A DNA stretch of 64,000 nucleotides from contig JAZBQD010000021.1 in the NCBI GenBank assembly GCA_036583965.1, positions 16,358,266-16,422,265 on the forward strand, written 5' to 3'. Source of the DNA: Prunella strophiata. Its lineage: Eukaryota > Chordata > Aves > Passeriformes > Prunellidae. The position numbers and the translations under genes were made by a program. Position 1 is the first letter of the stretch, and every line of letters starts with the position of its first letter. Positions 1-11,827 of this stretch are shown here, one piece after another. Under the pieces are notes generated by a model that saw only the letters and a list, made by a program, of their open reading frames with translations, did not search any database and had not been told where the DNA came from.

Positions 1-2308
1 GTTTTCTTAGCTTTTTTTGTATTCCGCCCAATAAATTTCCTTCTAAACTCCACCCTGAATTTCTCTCTGGATAGGAATTTCAGGGTGATGGTCAGAAAGG
101 CACCACATCTATTTCTCATACAGTGAACACACCTGATGCCAGAGAGCAGGGAGAGGAGCCCCACCACTGTTCCACCATTCCTTTTGTGAAGTCCAGGGCT
201 GAGAAGCTCTGGAGAAGGGCAGTGAGAGCAAGGGAATAATTTGCCAGCCTAAAAGATGAATGCTCATCAGCAGCATTTATGAATGACTTAGTATTCAGAG
301 AGCACTCGGGACACTCTTGTGCATCCATCATGGACACACACAAAAGAAGACACATAAACTACAAAATTAATCCTTTATATGTCATTTTAGCCAGTAGAAT
401 GTGTCACTGCTGTGGTTCAGTTCAGCCTGACTTTACAAAATACTTTCTGAAGATGCCACAGTGGGACAACAGCAATACATTTTAGCAAGCAGGAGACTTG
501 TGGCTTCAATATTACATTCCAAAGTCCAACCTAGCTGAAGGAAATGTTGGGACATGGCTTCAACACATTTGTCACTTTTCTGCCCTCCTTGGATAGCTCT
601 GAAATCTTCAGCAAAGCATATTAACCTCTTAAAAAGAGTAGGAAAAGAGCTGTATGTACAGAACAGAGAGGTGAGAATATATCACAAGAGTCTTTAAGGC
701 CATCAGGCATAGCTTTCAAGACTAGCCATAGGTCAAAGGAGCAGTTGATATCATAACTGATTAGTCATTTGATTTACAAGTCCTCCTGAGTCAGTTTTAT
801 CTGTTATTGCTCAATTTTTCTGTAGATCCCAACAGCAACTACTCAGTGGCTCCTGATACAGTAGTCTCTGTCCTCTTACAAGAAATACAGTATCTTTTTG
901 TAACTTCACATATTCTCTGTCCATATATGAAATTTCCTCCATGTCTGCCCTCACTCATGAGAAAGAAATATTATTCCACCTGAAGGTAATGAAAATAGCT
1001 CAATTTGAAATTAATCTTCTACTTTTGAAATTATTCTTCCTCATTACACATCAGAAGAAATACATTTTCTAACTGTCAAGAGGAAATACTGCTTTTTAGG
1101 GTGCCACCTTCCAACACATTTAACATCAGTAGTGTGTTCTCAGTGCTCTGTTAAAGTCTGTTCATGGACTGAGTTACCTCTATCCCATTAATCATGTGAA
1201 AGTAGAGGCAAGGTTTGCTCTGTAAGGAATTTTACTACCCAAGAAAGGTGACAGTTAACAGCCATAAAGTCTGAAGTGTACTCATGGATTTCTTGGGAGC
1301 AGACAGCTGATACACATAACCTTTGGGCTAAGCACACCACATCTGAAGGTGACAGGGACATTCTGGGTTTATATCCACCAGCATTAGCCTTTTGAGACCA
1401 ATAGAAAAAGTTGCTGGTTTTGTGACATGAATAAGAGTTCATCTAGACTTGAAACTCAAGATTCCAAACATATTTCAGGACATATTTTCCTTTTCTAGTT
1501 GTGAGCAGAATACTGTTTTTATGAGCCTTCCTCCACTTCAGCTGCTTTTTCAGTCTTTTGATTGCACCGACAGTCAGCAAGGAGGCAGCTACTGAGCACG
1601 ACTGGCTGCATCAGAAGGAGCCAAAGGCAGTTCCTGCCTCTGCTGCTGTCACCACCACGTGACAGCAGAGCCACTGAAGCAGTCTCATGAGTTAAGCAGA
1701 GTCCATGGCCCAGCTTGTCCATGACCTGTGAGAAGTCGAAGACAGCAGCCAGCACAACACACACACGTGGCCATGGTGAGACACCACGGGTGGGTCAGGC
1801 AGAATTCAGACAGGCAGTGAGGGAGGGAATGAGACTTGTGGATAGGAGAGGAGCTGTTTCTGGGCATGGGAGGGTGGTACCAGTGGGGCTGTAAGTATAG
1901 CTCTCAGTTCAAGCACTGTTTGCTGCTCTAGGCAACCAAGGAAACACCCCCTGTAACAGTACTGGACCCTCCAAGAAACTCTGGTTCAGGCTGCAGCTCC
2001 TGCTCAGCAAACAGCCCCAGACTGCCAAGGCAGAGAGAGTGACCATGCACATCATCCAACTCTACCCCTTACTGAATGTCAAATGTTGGCAGGTACACCC
2101 AAGAATCATCATGCAGCCATCAATGACCATGTCCCTGGGTTGCAGTGCCTTGTACAGCTAACATTCTGGAAAAGTTCATGGGTCAGACTCTGAAATAGCC
2201 TGAAACCAAAAAATAAAGGCAAAACATGTGATCTGTACCACACAGATGTAGAAAACACTGTCCTCCTAGCAATGAAAAATGCCCAAATTCAGGCATGTTT
2301 TACTAACC

Positions 2309-2328
2309 TTTGTTTGTTTGTTTGTTTG
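2309..2328. repeat. (TTTG)5 microsatellite
   Basis: Five perfect copies of TTTG lie in intergenic DNA. The run is short and no associated element was recognised. Confidence 0.9.
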
Positions 2329-2699
2329 CATATTTGAGTAAAGCATCAGCATCACAACAATAACTGGCAGATCATGATCACCTCACAGGTTCTCTTGCTT
2401 CCTGCCTTCCTTCAGCTGAAGCCACCCTGGTACTCACACACAAGGCAGTGAAGAAAGAGCACACAGCAATGCAGAGAGCAGGAGCTCCAGAACAGGATAC
2501 ATTCTGCTACCACCCTGATTTAATTACTATTTGCAGTTCAAGGCTGCACAGATTACCTCCACCCACACAAGGTAATTTGAACACTTTTATTTCGTCTAAC
2601 TATGTACTGACATGATGTTAACAGTTGCAATTTCAAGGAGTAAAATCCTTAGAACTGAAGTTACAGATCAAGGAAGAAAATCTCAGATCTCTCCCTCTG

Positions 2700-3160
2700 G
2701 TTTCATAAAATTACAAAATAGCTGAGCATGGAAAGGACCTCTGGAGGTCATCCAGTCCACCTTCTTTTTCAGAGGGTTAATTTCAAAGTTAGATAAAGCA
2801 GCCCAAGGCCTTGTCCAGTTGAGTCTTGAAAGCCTCTGAAGACGGAGAAACCACAAACTCTCTAAGCATCTGTTCCAGTGCTTAATCTCTCTGATTATGA
2901 TTTTTTTTCCCAACTGTCCAGTCATATTTTCCCCATTTACAACTTGTGAACATTGCATCACATCCTTGTGCTATGCATTGCTCAGAAAAGTCTGGCACAT
3001 CCTCACTATTACCACCCTTTAGGACCACTATCAGATCCACCTCAGCCTTCTCTTCTCTGGACCAAACTTCTGTCCCTCAGCCCCCTCTTCTGCGAGGTTC
3101 TTTGTCACTCCAGCCCCTTTAATGACCCGAGTGCTCCCACAGCACAGCCCTCAGCACAGA
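2700..3160 (-). mobile_element. CR1 LINE fragment, 3' part
   Basis: Read on the + strand, the segment follows the reverse complement of an avian CR1 3' region. It has a 'ggaaaggacctctggaggtc' block followed by 'atccagtccac', then 'gccttgtccagttgagtctt', then a block like 'cctcagccttctcttctctgg'. The order matches CR1 inserted on the minus strand. It is diverged and 5'-truncated with no intact reverse transcriptase, so it is a dead copy. The edges are approximate. Confidence 0.8.
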
Positions 3161-6100
3161 CACACTGCCCTGCTCTGCACCAACGAGGCTGGGAGGGTTG
3201 AAAACTATCCCTACCCAGGACAGTGACATCAGGTGTGAGGTGCCAGTCTCCACATCAATTTAAAGTTCAGAGTGAAGCCAGGTGCTCACCTGAGACCTCT
3301 GCATTTACTGCCACATCAGAACCCAAATTCAGTTCAGGGGGTCAACAGGGTAGAGAACATGTGTCAAAGATTTCTGCATTAAAGAGCAAAAACGATAAAA
3401 ACACCAAAAAGGAATTGAGTAGCCATTTTCACTGGGATACTTAGTTGACACATGCTCTGAAACTGTGTTATTAAAACTAGAACAGAAGATTATATGTTTC
3501 ATTACCCAGAATTAGAATGAGAATGGACTGGTTTGTGCACAAAAGAAAGTGTAACTGAGAGGCTGTTCAAGACAACAAAACACAAACCAAGACTGTCATC
3601 TGGTGATATCAGCACCAATATTCTGCACTGTCTTGAATAAAAAATTATCTGTATCATATACACTAAGTTGCACAAAGTCACAAATAAACAAAACCCAGCT
3701 CTCATTTCCATAGAGTGCATTTAGACAGGCTGATTTGGTTTGGTGTAACTGGTTAAAACAGGGGGAACAAACAGCAACCCAAGTTAGTGAGAAGTACAAC
3801 TACAACTGACCAGAATGCCAGGCTGAAACAAAGTCCCAACTTCTGCTTTCAGGGGACACTGAAAAGTAAGAAGTAACATGGTGCCAAGAGAGCAGATGAA
3901 GAAGCAAAATTAATGCACTGTTATAGAACTACAATAACACTGAGTAAGACAAAGAGGTGAGAGGTAAATTGGGAGTAATCCTTGGTTCCTACCAACATTA
4001 TCTCCAGTTAAAGAGTCCAGGTGGGAATTTCAGGGAAGGTGAATTGCTGTTTCTATGTTGACATCATTACTTAAATTCACTGGAAGTTCAGATTTCAGGT
4101 TTTAGTTATTAATACACTCCAGTCTGCTTTGCTCTGACAAGACCACCAGGAAATTTGGGGTTGAGTGTAAAGGTACAGACCTGACTGTCATATCTCCTCA
4201 GGTTTTATGTTACCTGATTTTTCAATAATTACTCTCAATTCACACTGACAAATGAATTTGTCTTTCAAATTAAAACTAAGCTTTTTTTTCATTGAGTTCT
4301 CTCACTCTAGGACAGTCCACCTTGGTTTAAGAAAGACTTTTATGGAGGCTGTGGACCAGTCCATGCCTCCCACAGGTGGGCTTACATCTCATCTGTACTG
4401 ACACACTGGTAGAGGCACTAAAGAAAAGTTAAATGGTTTGTTATTTGGAAATCAGTACTACAAATGGATTTACAATTTTTAAAAATCACTCTAGCAACAA
4501 CTAAAAAGAGTTAAATTCTTGACAATTCTGAAGTTGAGAATATTCAATGTCTAAAAAATGAAAAAAGAGAATATAAAAACTTAGAATAATGTCTAAGAAC
4601 AAGATAGTACCAGTTTCCAAGTTCTTTATGAAAAATTGTGTGAGTAACGCTTTGGAAGAGTACTTTTCCTGCAAATAAATGTAATGCAAATACTAAGTCC
4701 CTTAAGACCAAGTTTATAGCCCTTACCCTAAAAAGCAGTCCTAATGATTAGCATAGCTAAGTATGTACTGTAATGCAGAGCCTGTTGCATATTCATTCAC
4801 AGTGGGTATAATTCTCTTCTTAGAGACACTACCAAACCACCAGCAGCCCTTGTATGTAAATGGAGATTTCCACTAGCTTGTATTTAAAGGCATCTATAAT
4901 AAAAAATAATTAACATGTGCGATATATTTACACATTTTTAAAGTGCACACTGTATGATAAGGCACCATTAAACATATATTATTTCAAAACATAAAACATC
5001 TTAGCAAAATAAACAAAAAAGAAAAATATTCCTTTAAAATTTAGTTTCCACACTTCTAAAAAAAAACCTCCTGTGAATACATAAATCTTTCAAAAAGTGT
5101 GCCATTAGGAACTCCAGCTAACTTGGCACAGAACAAATTTCTGAATGACCAGCAGACAAAATGAATGCTGCTTCTCCCTGGACTACATTCAGTTTCTCCC
5201 ATTTTGCCAAGATCAAAAATCTCTTATTTTAGCTTTCCAGGCAAAGAGTAGCTAATCCTTGACTAGCTCATAATAATATTTTAGGCTGTGCTATGATATT
5301 CAAATACAATATATATTCATTTTCCTGAGTGAATTCCAACATAATGTACAAAGGCCCAAGAATCCTATAAGCACAGAAAGAGGTCTCTCCTTAAAGAATG
5401 TCATCAGAAACAACACCACAGATATGCCAATTAACTGATGGAGAAAGGATCTCACAGTTGGGGCACTGATTTCATCCCTGGCTATGCAGCCATACTCAAA
5501 ACCCAACTGGAGACAGTCAGGACCAAATGCACTCTAGAGGACTCAGGGCTGAGCTGCAGGGTTGGGGCAGACAAGCAACAGAGATTGTCTCCAGCCACCA
5601 CTATTCCATATCTTCTTATAATTGTATTTTTAAACACTTTCAGTGTATCATGGAGTTTTTGCTTGTAAGCCCAGAAAAACAGACTTGAAGGTACCTTGTG
5701 GCTTCAGCCTCTCCATCCTCACAAATAATTACATTATGTAATCCTTTTCATGGATGGATCCAGCTCCATACTTTTTCTCATTAGTAAGGAATAATTATTT
5801 TAGTTTTCTGAAACATTATGTGTCCTTGCATAGTTTCAGAGTTATTATTAAATCATGCAGTGATTTTCCTTTTTTTGGGCAGCCCTTCATGAGAAGCCTG
5901 CTATGCACAGAGGGCTTGTGAGAGGCAAATACAGAGGTGCAAGCTGAGTCCATGATTAAAAGCCACAAAACACAGTATTGCTTAACATATACAATTTATA
6001 CACCTAGATCCTAAAACCCTGCATATCTGTAGGCTGGGTATCATTAGTTCAGTGCAATTTTTATAGAGCAAAGATTCAGGGAGAAAAAGCAGCTTAAAAA

Positions 6101-9100
6101 ATTCAGCTTACTAATGTGCTATAATACATTGTGATCACTCTGAATATCACATGCACTCTATGTGCAAACCACATTGAACATGTCAAATGTCTTCCCTTAA
6201 GAGAATCACTCAGATTAATCTATTTCCTATTGTTTTGCTATTTATGGATTCTTTATAGCAGTTCTAATATATCTTGTCCAGATAGTACTAATAAAACATA
6301 TCCCAACCTCCTTTAATTTCAAGTTTCAAATCCCACATTCTACTACAACTTACAAGATTCTTAGGTGTTCACACATTGTTATTTGTGTCTTAACAGAAAA
6401 AGCCACTGGAGCTCCACTTCACACTTCAGTTTCAACCCACATAAAAAATAAGGCCATAACCCAAAATCTCTTAATACTGGACTCTTTCCTGATGTTCAGG
6501 ATATACAGGAATATAGGAAAATAATGTGTGCCATTTGCTCCTGTTAGATATACATCATGACTTCCTAAAGCAGCTGAAATTTTGAAAGTTCTGTGCACAC
6601 AAGAGATCCCAAATGAGACTGACTTCTACATACATGATCTATACTTTGTCTTTTTTTTTCACTTTAGTTGGAAAGTCAGCAAACTGTCCATCAGGAATAT
6701 TTTGTCACCTTCTTATTATCTCTGACAACATGTCAAGTGGGAAAAAAGGCATTTGCAAACAAGAAGGAGAAGAATGTGCAAAGATTCTATTTTTGGTGCT
6801 ATATTGGGAGGTACTCAATGTGTTCAGAGAAAGACAAAGTTATTGTAATTTTATCCTTAATCAAAGTTCATTTTTTCCCCTTCCACAATTAAGGCAAAAT
6901 GCTATTGGCCATAACTAAAGAGAACAGAATGACTCAAAAAGTTTGAAAGAAGTCAAGTCACTTTTCAGAACAGCTAGCCACTAAAATGTACTGTCAACCC
7001 TAGAAAAGTTCTGTTCCAGGGTTTATGATGTACTGCAACAAACAAACATTACTCTGTTTTCCATATATTCCTGTTTGTTTCATTATACTGTGGTATTTCA
7101 GCATCTATTTCAAATGTTTCCTCTTGATGATAAGTAATTGCATGTTAGAAGACCCAAAGAAGGGTTTGGAGGAAGAGATTAATTTAGCACCAGAATCAAA
7201 TGATCACAACTACTTGTTTGTTTCCAAAGACAGCATGGCACAAGGCAAAGTACACTGGGCTTTTCCCAAGCCTAGTTCTTGTCACAAAATAATGCAAATC
7301 AATTATTTAAAAAAATATGCTGCTTTCTTAATTTTCTCACATTCATCTAATTTTTAATTTTTAAATGTTCTCTGTATACCAAGGACACCCTTCTCTTGTT
7401 TTGCAGTTCATTTTGACTTCACATCTTGGATAATCTTTATGATAAGCTTCCTCTGGTATCCCAGCACTCCCTCAGACCTACCAGGTGGGTATGGGGCCAC
7501 CACAGTCCCAAGCCCTGGGGAATCCCTGATCCTGCCTATCTCCCATCCAGCACAGTGGTGCCAGTAAGAGATTCTCCTTTTCCTGCAGTAGCTGCTCACC
7601 ATTTCCTGTCATCTGCTACTCTGTGAACCCACTGAGACACTTTTTTCATTTTCACTCACTGACTTTTTCCATGTTCTGATCATCCTCCCTTCTTAGGCTG
7701 GCGATAGACATCTTGCTACCTTGTTCCCTGCTTTTGCTTCAGTTACTGCTGCTAAAATATTCCTTTGCCTCCCCCATTTTTTCACACAACCAAGGCTTTG
7801 CACAGCCTTCTCCTTGCATTTGCCTTTGGTTCCTTATTCTTCACTCATGCCTTGTTTTCCCCCATTGTCTCATATAATTTTCATACCTTAGCACAGGAAT
7901 TCTCTCAATTTCTCTATTTATTAATTATTCTTGCCCATCATTCTTGTTCCTCTTCAAGAGCCAACGCAGCCCCTCATGGCAATTTTTCATACAAGGTGTT
8001 TGCAAATACTCATCTGCACTCCTTGGGAGAACTGTGTCAGTGGCTGTACAGCTCCCACATATTTGTATAGCCCTGGACTGATTGACTAAGCAGTCAATAA
8101 CAAATCAATAGCCCAGCTATGACAGCAGTATTTTTATTTTCTGGAATAGAATACTTTTGCTTTTAAGTTTATTCAGATTGAGAGATAATTCCTTCAAATA
8201 AAGTAGTGGAAACCAGAGCATCCATCAAATCCAAAGAAGTATTCAAATGTGATGTATCTTGCTTGGAATGCCTCCCTTGCCTGCATTACCCTCTTGGGAT
8301 GGGAAATAGGAGAAGGCAGCAAAACAATAAGAGTAATGAATAATCACATACTTAGCAAAACCATTAAGTTTAGAGCTTGAAATTTGTACAACAATCTGGA
8401 TTTTGCTGCAATTTCATTTCATAGATATTACCATTGAAAGGCAAATAAAAATGGAAAATATGTATTCCCAGAAAATCTATTATCAGAAACCCTAAAAAAA
8501 TTATCATAAATTTAAGCATTTCTATTTTTTACACAAGACTCAGAGGAACAGCGCCTGCCCTGTCTAGTTACAATAAAGACCTGCTGGGCAAATGAAGGTC
8601 ACTTGAATTTTTTACAACTTAAAACTTTGTCTTCTGCTCACTCACAGGGAAATACACCAAAACCATAACCAACTTTTCCTGGGTTTGACAATTGCAAAAG
8701 TTCTCTTTATGCTCCTCACCATTGACTCACAAACCACCGTATCCCAAGGGACTGTGCACTCTGAAACGAGGAGTGAGTAATCAGGAAAAAGATGTTTCCC
8801 CTCTTCAAAGTATCCACTAAAGCATTCATCCTTTCAAAACTTCCAAGCTGCTATTTGTTTGGGTTGTAAATCTTACAGCAACAATATTGACAATGTTATT
8901 GTAAACACTGTACAATGTGAATTAAATTGTCTAAAATATAGACCAGGTCATGTAGACTTCTTCCAGTATGGTACAGGGTGAGTTGGTCTCATTTCATCTG
9001 TCTGGGAACACAGGAACAGCAAAGCCCAGAAAGAACAGTCTGATTATTAGACCTGTCTCAAAATAAAAGACTTACACTCCTCTACAGTTTGGAAAGGGAC

Positions 9101-10356
9101 TTTTTTAATTTTTTCAAGAGACCTTTGGAAAGAGTTGATACTATGAAAGAAGCCAACAGTTTCAGAGAACAAATATTTTAGTATGCATCTGAAATATTCC
9201 TCACCAGCTCTGACTGCCATTTTGTTTACTGCTGTGGAAAGCTGCAAAATGCAGTTGTAATAAAGCAGACATTGAAGAGATGTATTAAAACATCTACTTA
9301 TTGATGGATATATTCTTATATTTTGCTCAACGAGCTGATTTGCTACTGTAAACAATAAACGTCACTTGACAATAAAACAAAATAATTGGTTTATCAAGAA
9401 GAAACCATGGGGTGTGATTATTAAGTAATGCACTGCTTGGCAATTAAGAAGTATTTGCTGCATTAATTATTGGAATTACTACACATGGGTAGTTTACAGT
9501 ATTTCTTTATCTTTTCAACATTTTACTCTTCAAATACCAAATCCCAACAATCCAAATATTGCTGGCAAATTGGAAAGCAGAGGACAACTCTCTGGTTACC
9601 ACAGTCAGGCAAAAAAATTGTTTCATGTAAGCAGAATGTCTTGTCCTTAGGAGTCCAAAATCATCACACGCCTCTGTAGACCACACAAACCATAAACATC
9701 TTTGAGCTCCAAACTACCATTAGATAGTTTTTATTGAACTCTCAGTCAATACTAAACTGGTTAGCTGGCAAGTTCATAATCACCAGAGGTAATATTCACA
9801 GTTCAGGAGATGGGGTCAAGCAAGAGCTGGATGTGCATGCGTGATATCCTACCTTCATGATAAAAAGTGACAATGTTCAAAATACCCAATATTGATATTT
9901 TTAAAAAGAATCCTCTCAGCCAGAAGAGTCTTTGGCTTCACACCACTTGAAACACAGCAGGATTTTTGGTCATAAATAAAATTTTGGAAATAATTCATTG
10001 CTCAATACCAGGGACTTATTATCACATTCAATAACCCTCCCCAACCTGTGCTCTGAGCAGTGCCAATTCTCACATTCACAATGAAAATCAAGAAGGGAAA
10101 AACGACAAACACAAGAAGATTAACAAAAGCCACAACCGTGGCAAAGCCAGACCATACAACATCCACCAATGATCCCAGGTTACAGGGAATGGCTGCCACA
10201 GGTCTGCTGTGAGGAGAGAACAATGAGTCTGAAACTCAGTAACAACCAGAGCTTGCTGGCTACAGAGCCGAGGTGTGAAGAGCTGGTCGGAGAACACCCT
10301 CATGGTGCTCTTTCCTACCGATAAATAAAATACCGAGAGGACACTCAACACCTTAC

Positions 10357-10510
10357 CTGGAGAAGCACATCCTCCACAGCCCGAAGCCTCAGGAACACGA
10401 TGTGGTGCTCACCAGCCTCCAAAGGGAGCAGCCCTTACCTTTTCGGTGGCCCCGGCATCCTGGTCAGGGCTCTTTGCCACATCCCGGCTCCTGCCTGCTC
10501 TGGAGTCCAT
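10357..10510 (-). other. Possible divergent first exon (minus strand), two donor sites
   Basis: Two strong minus-strand splice donors lie at the left edge of the CpG island. One is AAG|GTAAGG with its exon edge at 10439; the other is CAG|GTAAGG with its edge at 10357. From an ATG at 10510-10508 the minus strand is open for exactly 24 codons up to the first donor (MDSRAGRSRDV... to ...GATEK), and reading through the donor meets a stop soon after. This is what a divergent transcript from a bidirectional CpG-island promoter would look like. No downstream exon was identified and the peptide is not recognised, so it may be a non-coding antisense RNA or chance. Confidence 0.25.
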
Positions 10511-10557
10511 CACTGCTGCAAAGTGCGGCTTCAGTCACCATGAGCTCTTTCCTCTTC

Positions 10558-10685
10558 ACAGAATCACCAGTTCACAGCATCACTCATGGTGGAAGGGACC
10601 CTGGTGGTTCATCTGGTCCAACCACCCTGCTCTAGGGTCATCCTAGAGCACATGGCACGGGATTGCGTCCAGACCGCTCTTGTGT
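10558..10685 (-). mobile_element. CR1 LINE fragment, short 3' end
   Basis: The + strand reads 'cacagaatcaccag', then 'ggtggaagggaccctggtgg', then 'catctggtccaaccaccctg'. This is the reverse complement of the extreme 3' end of avian CR1, including the degenerate AGAATCA-type terminal repeats. The copy is only about 130 bp. It sits at the left edge of the CpG island, between the putative minus-strand exon and the putative alternative + strand exon. Confidence 0.8.
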
Positions 10686-10746
10686 GTCCGGACTCGGGTC
10701 TCTCACGCCGCGTTCCTGTGAGCGAAGCGCCGCAGGCTCTGCAGCG

Positions 10747-10827
10747 ATGGCCGGCGAAGGCCGCTGCTCAGTCAAGGCGCAGCCCGGCTCACTCGCCATC
10801 ACCTTCACATCGTTCCCCGTCTCTCAG
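10747..10827 (+). other. Candidate alternative first coding exon of CDYL2
   Basis: An ATG at 10747 with purine at -3 and G at +4 opens 27 codons (MAGEGRCSVK... to ...FPVSQ) that end exactly at a strong donor, CAG|GTAAGC. The exon would end in phase 0, the same as exon 1, so splicing to exon 2 at 43586 would continue in frame into VERIVDK. The product would lack the exon 1 tyrosine at position 7 that forms part of the chromodomain aromatic cage. Other ATG-donor pairs checked in the island (11037 or 11163 to 11205, 12175 to 12202, 12664 to 12748) are out of phase. The peptide is unrecognised and no transcript evidence is available. Confidence 0.3.
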
Positions 10828-11329
10828 GTAAGCACTGCGGGGACGCCAGAGGCCATGGGGCGGCATTTTTCCTTCAAGAAACGACACGGACGGCTCTAAA
10901 ACGGCGATAGCCGATGGCTGCGTGTCGCCGCGCATCCCCCAGCCGCTTCAAAACTCCGGCCACCGCCTCCACGTGAAGCGCAGGTGGCGGGAGGCCGCTG
11001 GCTCTTCATATCCCAGCGGGCTGGCGAACCTGCAAAATGGCTGGGGGACAGCGGGAGAGGAATCGCCGTGCCCGGCGGGGAGCGGGGGCGAGAGGTGTCC
11101 CCGAGGCGCGCTGCCCGGGCCGCCGCTGCCGGGGCGCTCCCGCCCGCTCGGCTCCCTCGGCGATGGCCATGGGCGGCGGGGCGGCCACGCGGCGCCGGGG
11201 GGGCGGTAAGGTGCCAGCAGGGCCGCCCGAGGCCCCGCGCCCGCCTCTCCCCGTGGTGACCTTGGGCGGGCGGCGCGGCCCTCCCCGCCGAGCGCCCGCT
11301 CCGGCACCCACCCCTCCCGCCCGCCCCTC

Positions 11330-11374
11330 TATTTTTATTTTTTTTATTATTATTATTTTTATTTATTTATTTTG
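11330..11374. repeat. AT-rich low-complexity tract inside the CpG island
   Basis: About 45 bp of T/A only, with TTA and TTTA repeats (ATTATTATTATT then ATTTATTTATTT), lies between two very GC-rich blocks. It splits the island just upstream of the exon 1 region. Read on the minus strand it looks like the A-rich tail of a retroposed sequence, but no body of such an element is visible beside it. Confidence 0.85.
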
Positions 11375-11803
11375 GCCGCAGGAAAGAGTTTGAGGCGGGG
11401 GGGGGCGGAGGGAGGAGGAGGGAGAAGAAGAGGCCGCCGTCAGAGCGGCCCGGGGACTTTCCCGGAGGGAGGGCGCGGAGGGGACCCGTCCCGGTCCCGG
11501 TCCCCGCCCGGGGCGGGAGGCGGCGGCGGCGGGCGGGGTGTGAGGGGAGGGCGGGGGGCGCCGGCCCCGCCGCCGCGGGGGAGACGCGGCTCCCGGCGCT
11601 GTGCGCCCGAGCTGCTGCTGCTGCTGGTTACGCCAGCCCCGCCGCCTGCCTCTCCGCTCTCCTCGCCTCTGATTCTGCGCACAGCCAGCCCCAAAGCCTG
11701 TCATTCTGCAAAACACAGTTTACTCAACAGAGAGAGCGAGTGGGGGAGCGGGAGAGGTGGAGAGAGGGAGACGGCGCGGAGGAGCCCAGTCCCGCACCCC
11801 AGC

Positions 11804-11827
11804 ATGGCTTCGGGGGACCTTTACGAG
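11804..11827 (+). CDS. CDYL2: CDYL2 coding exon 1 (24 nt coding)
   Basis: The exon encodes residues 1-8, MASGDLYE, and ends in phase 0 at the donor GAG|GTACCG. The ATG has A at -3 and G at +4 (agcATGg), a strong initiation context. The peptide is the characteristic CDYL2 N terminus and joins exon 2 as [15 protein letters not shown]. Tyr7 is one of the three aromatic-cage residues that grip methyl-lysine, so this tiny exon is essential for the reader function. The frame is also open upstream to about 11372 without an ATG. The exon lies in the CpG island and is separated from exon 2 by 31.8 kb. Confidence 0.93.

Larger units (their letters stand above)
1..10300. other. Intergenic region upstream of CDYL2
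   Basis: No convincing gene is visible on either strand. The open frames are short (mostly under 110 codons), lack recognisable domains and do not chain through splice sites. The DNA is AT-rich and CpG-poor, as expected for avian intergenic sequence. It holds a CR1 fragment at about 2700-3160 and a (TTTG)5 microsatellite at 2309-2328. In mammals the next gene on this side of CDYL2 is CMC2; nothing in this stretch resembles it. A non-coding RNA cannot be excluded by eye. Confidence 0.6.
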
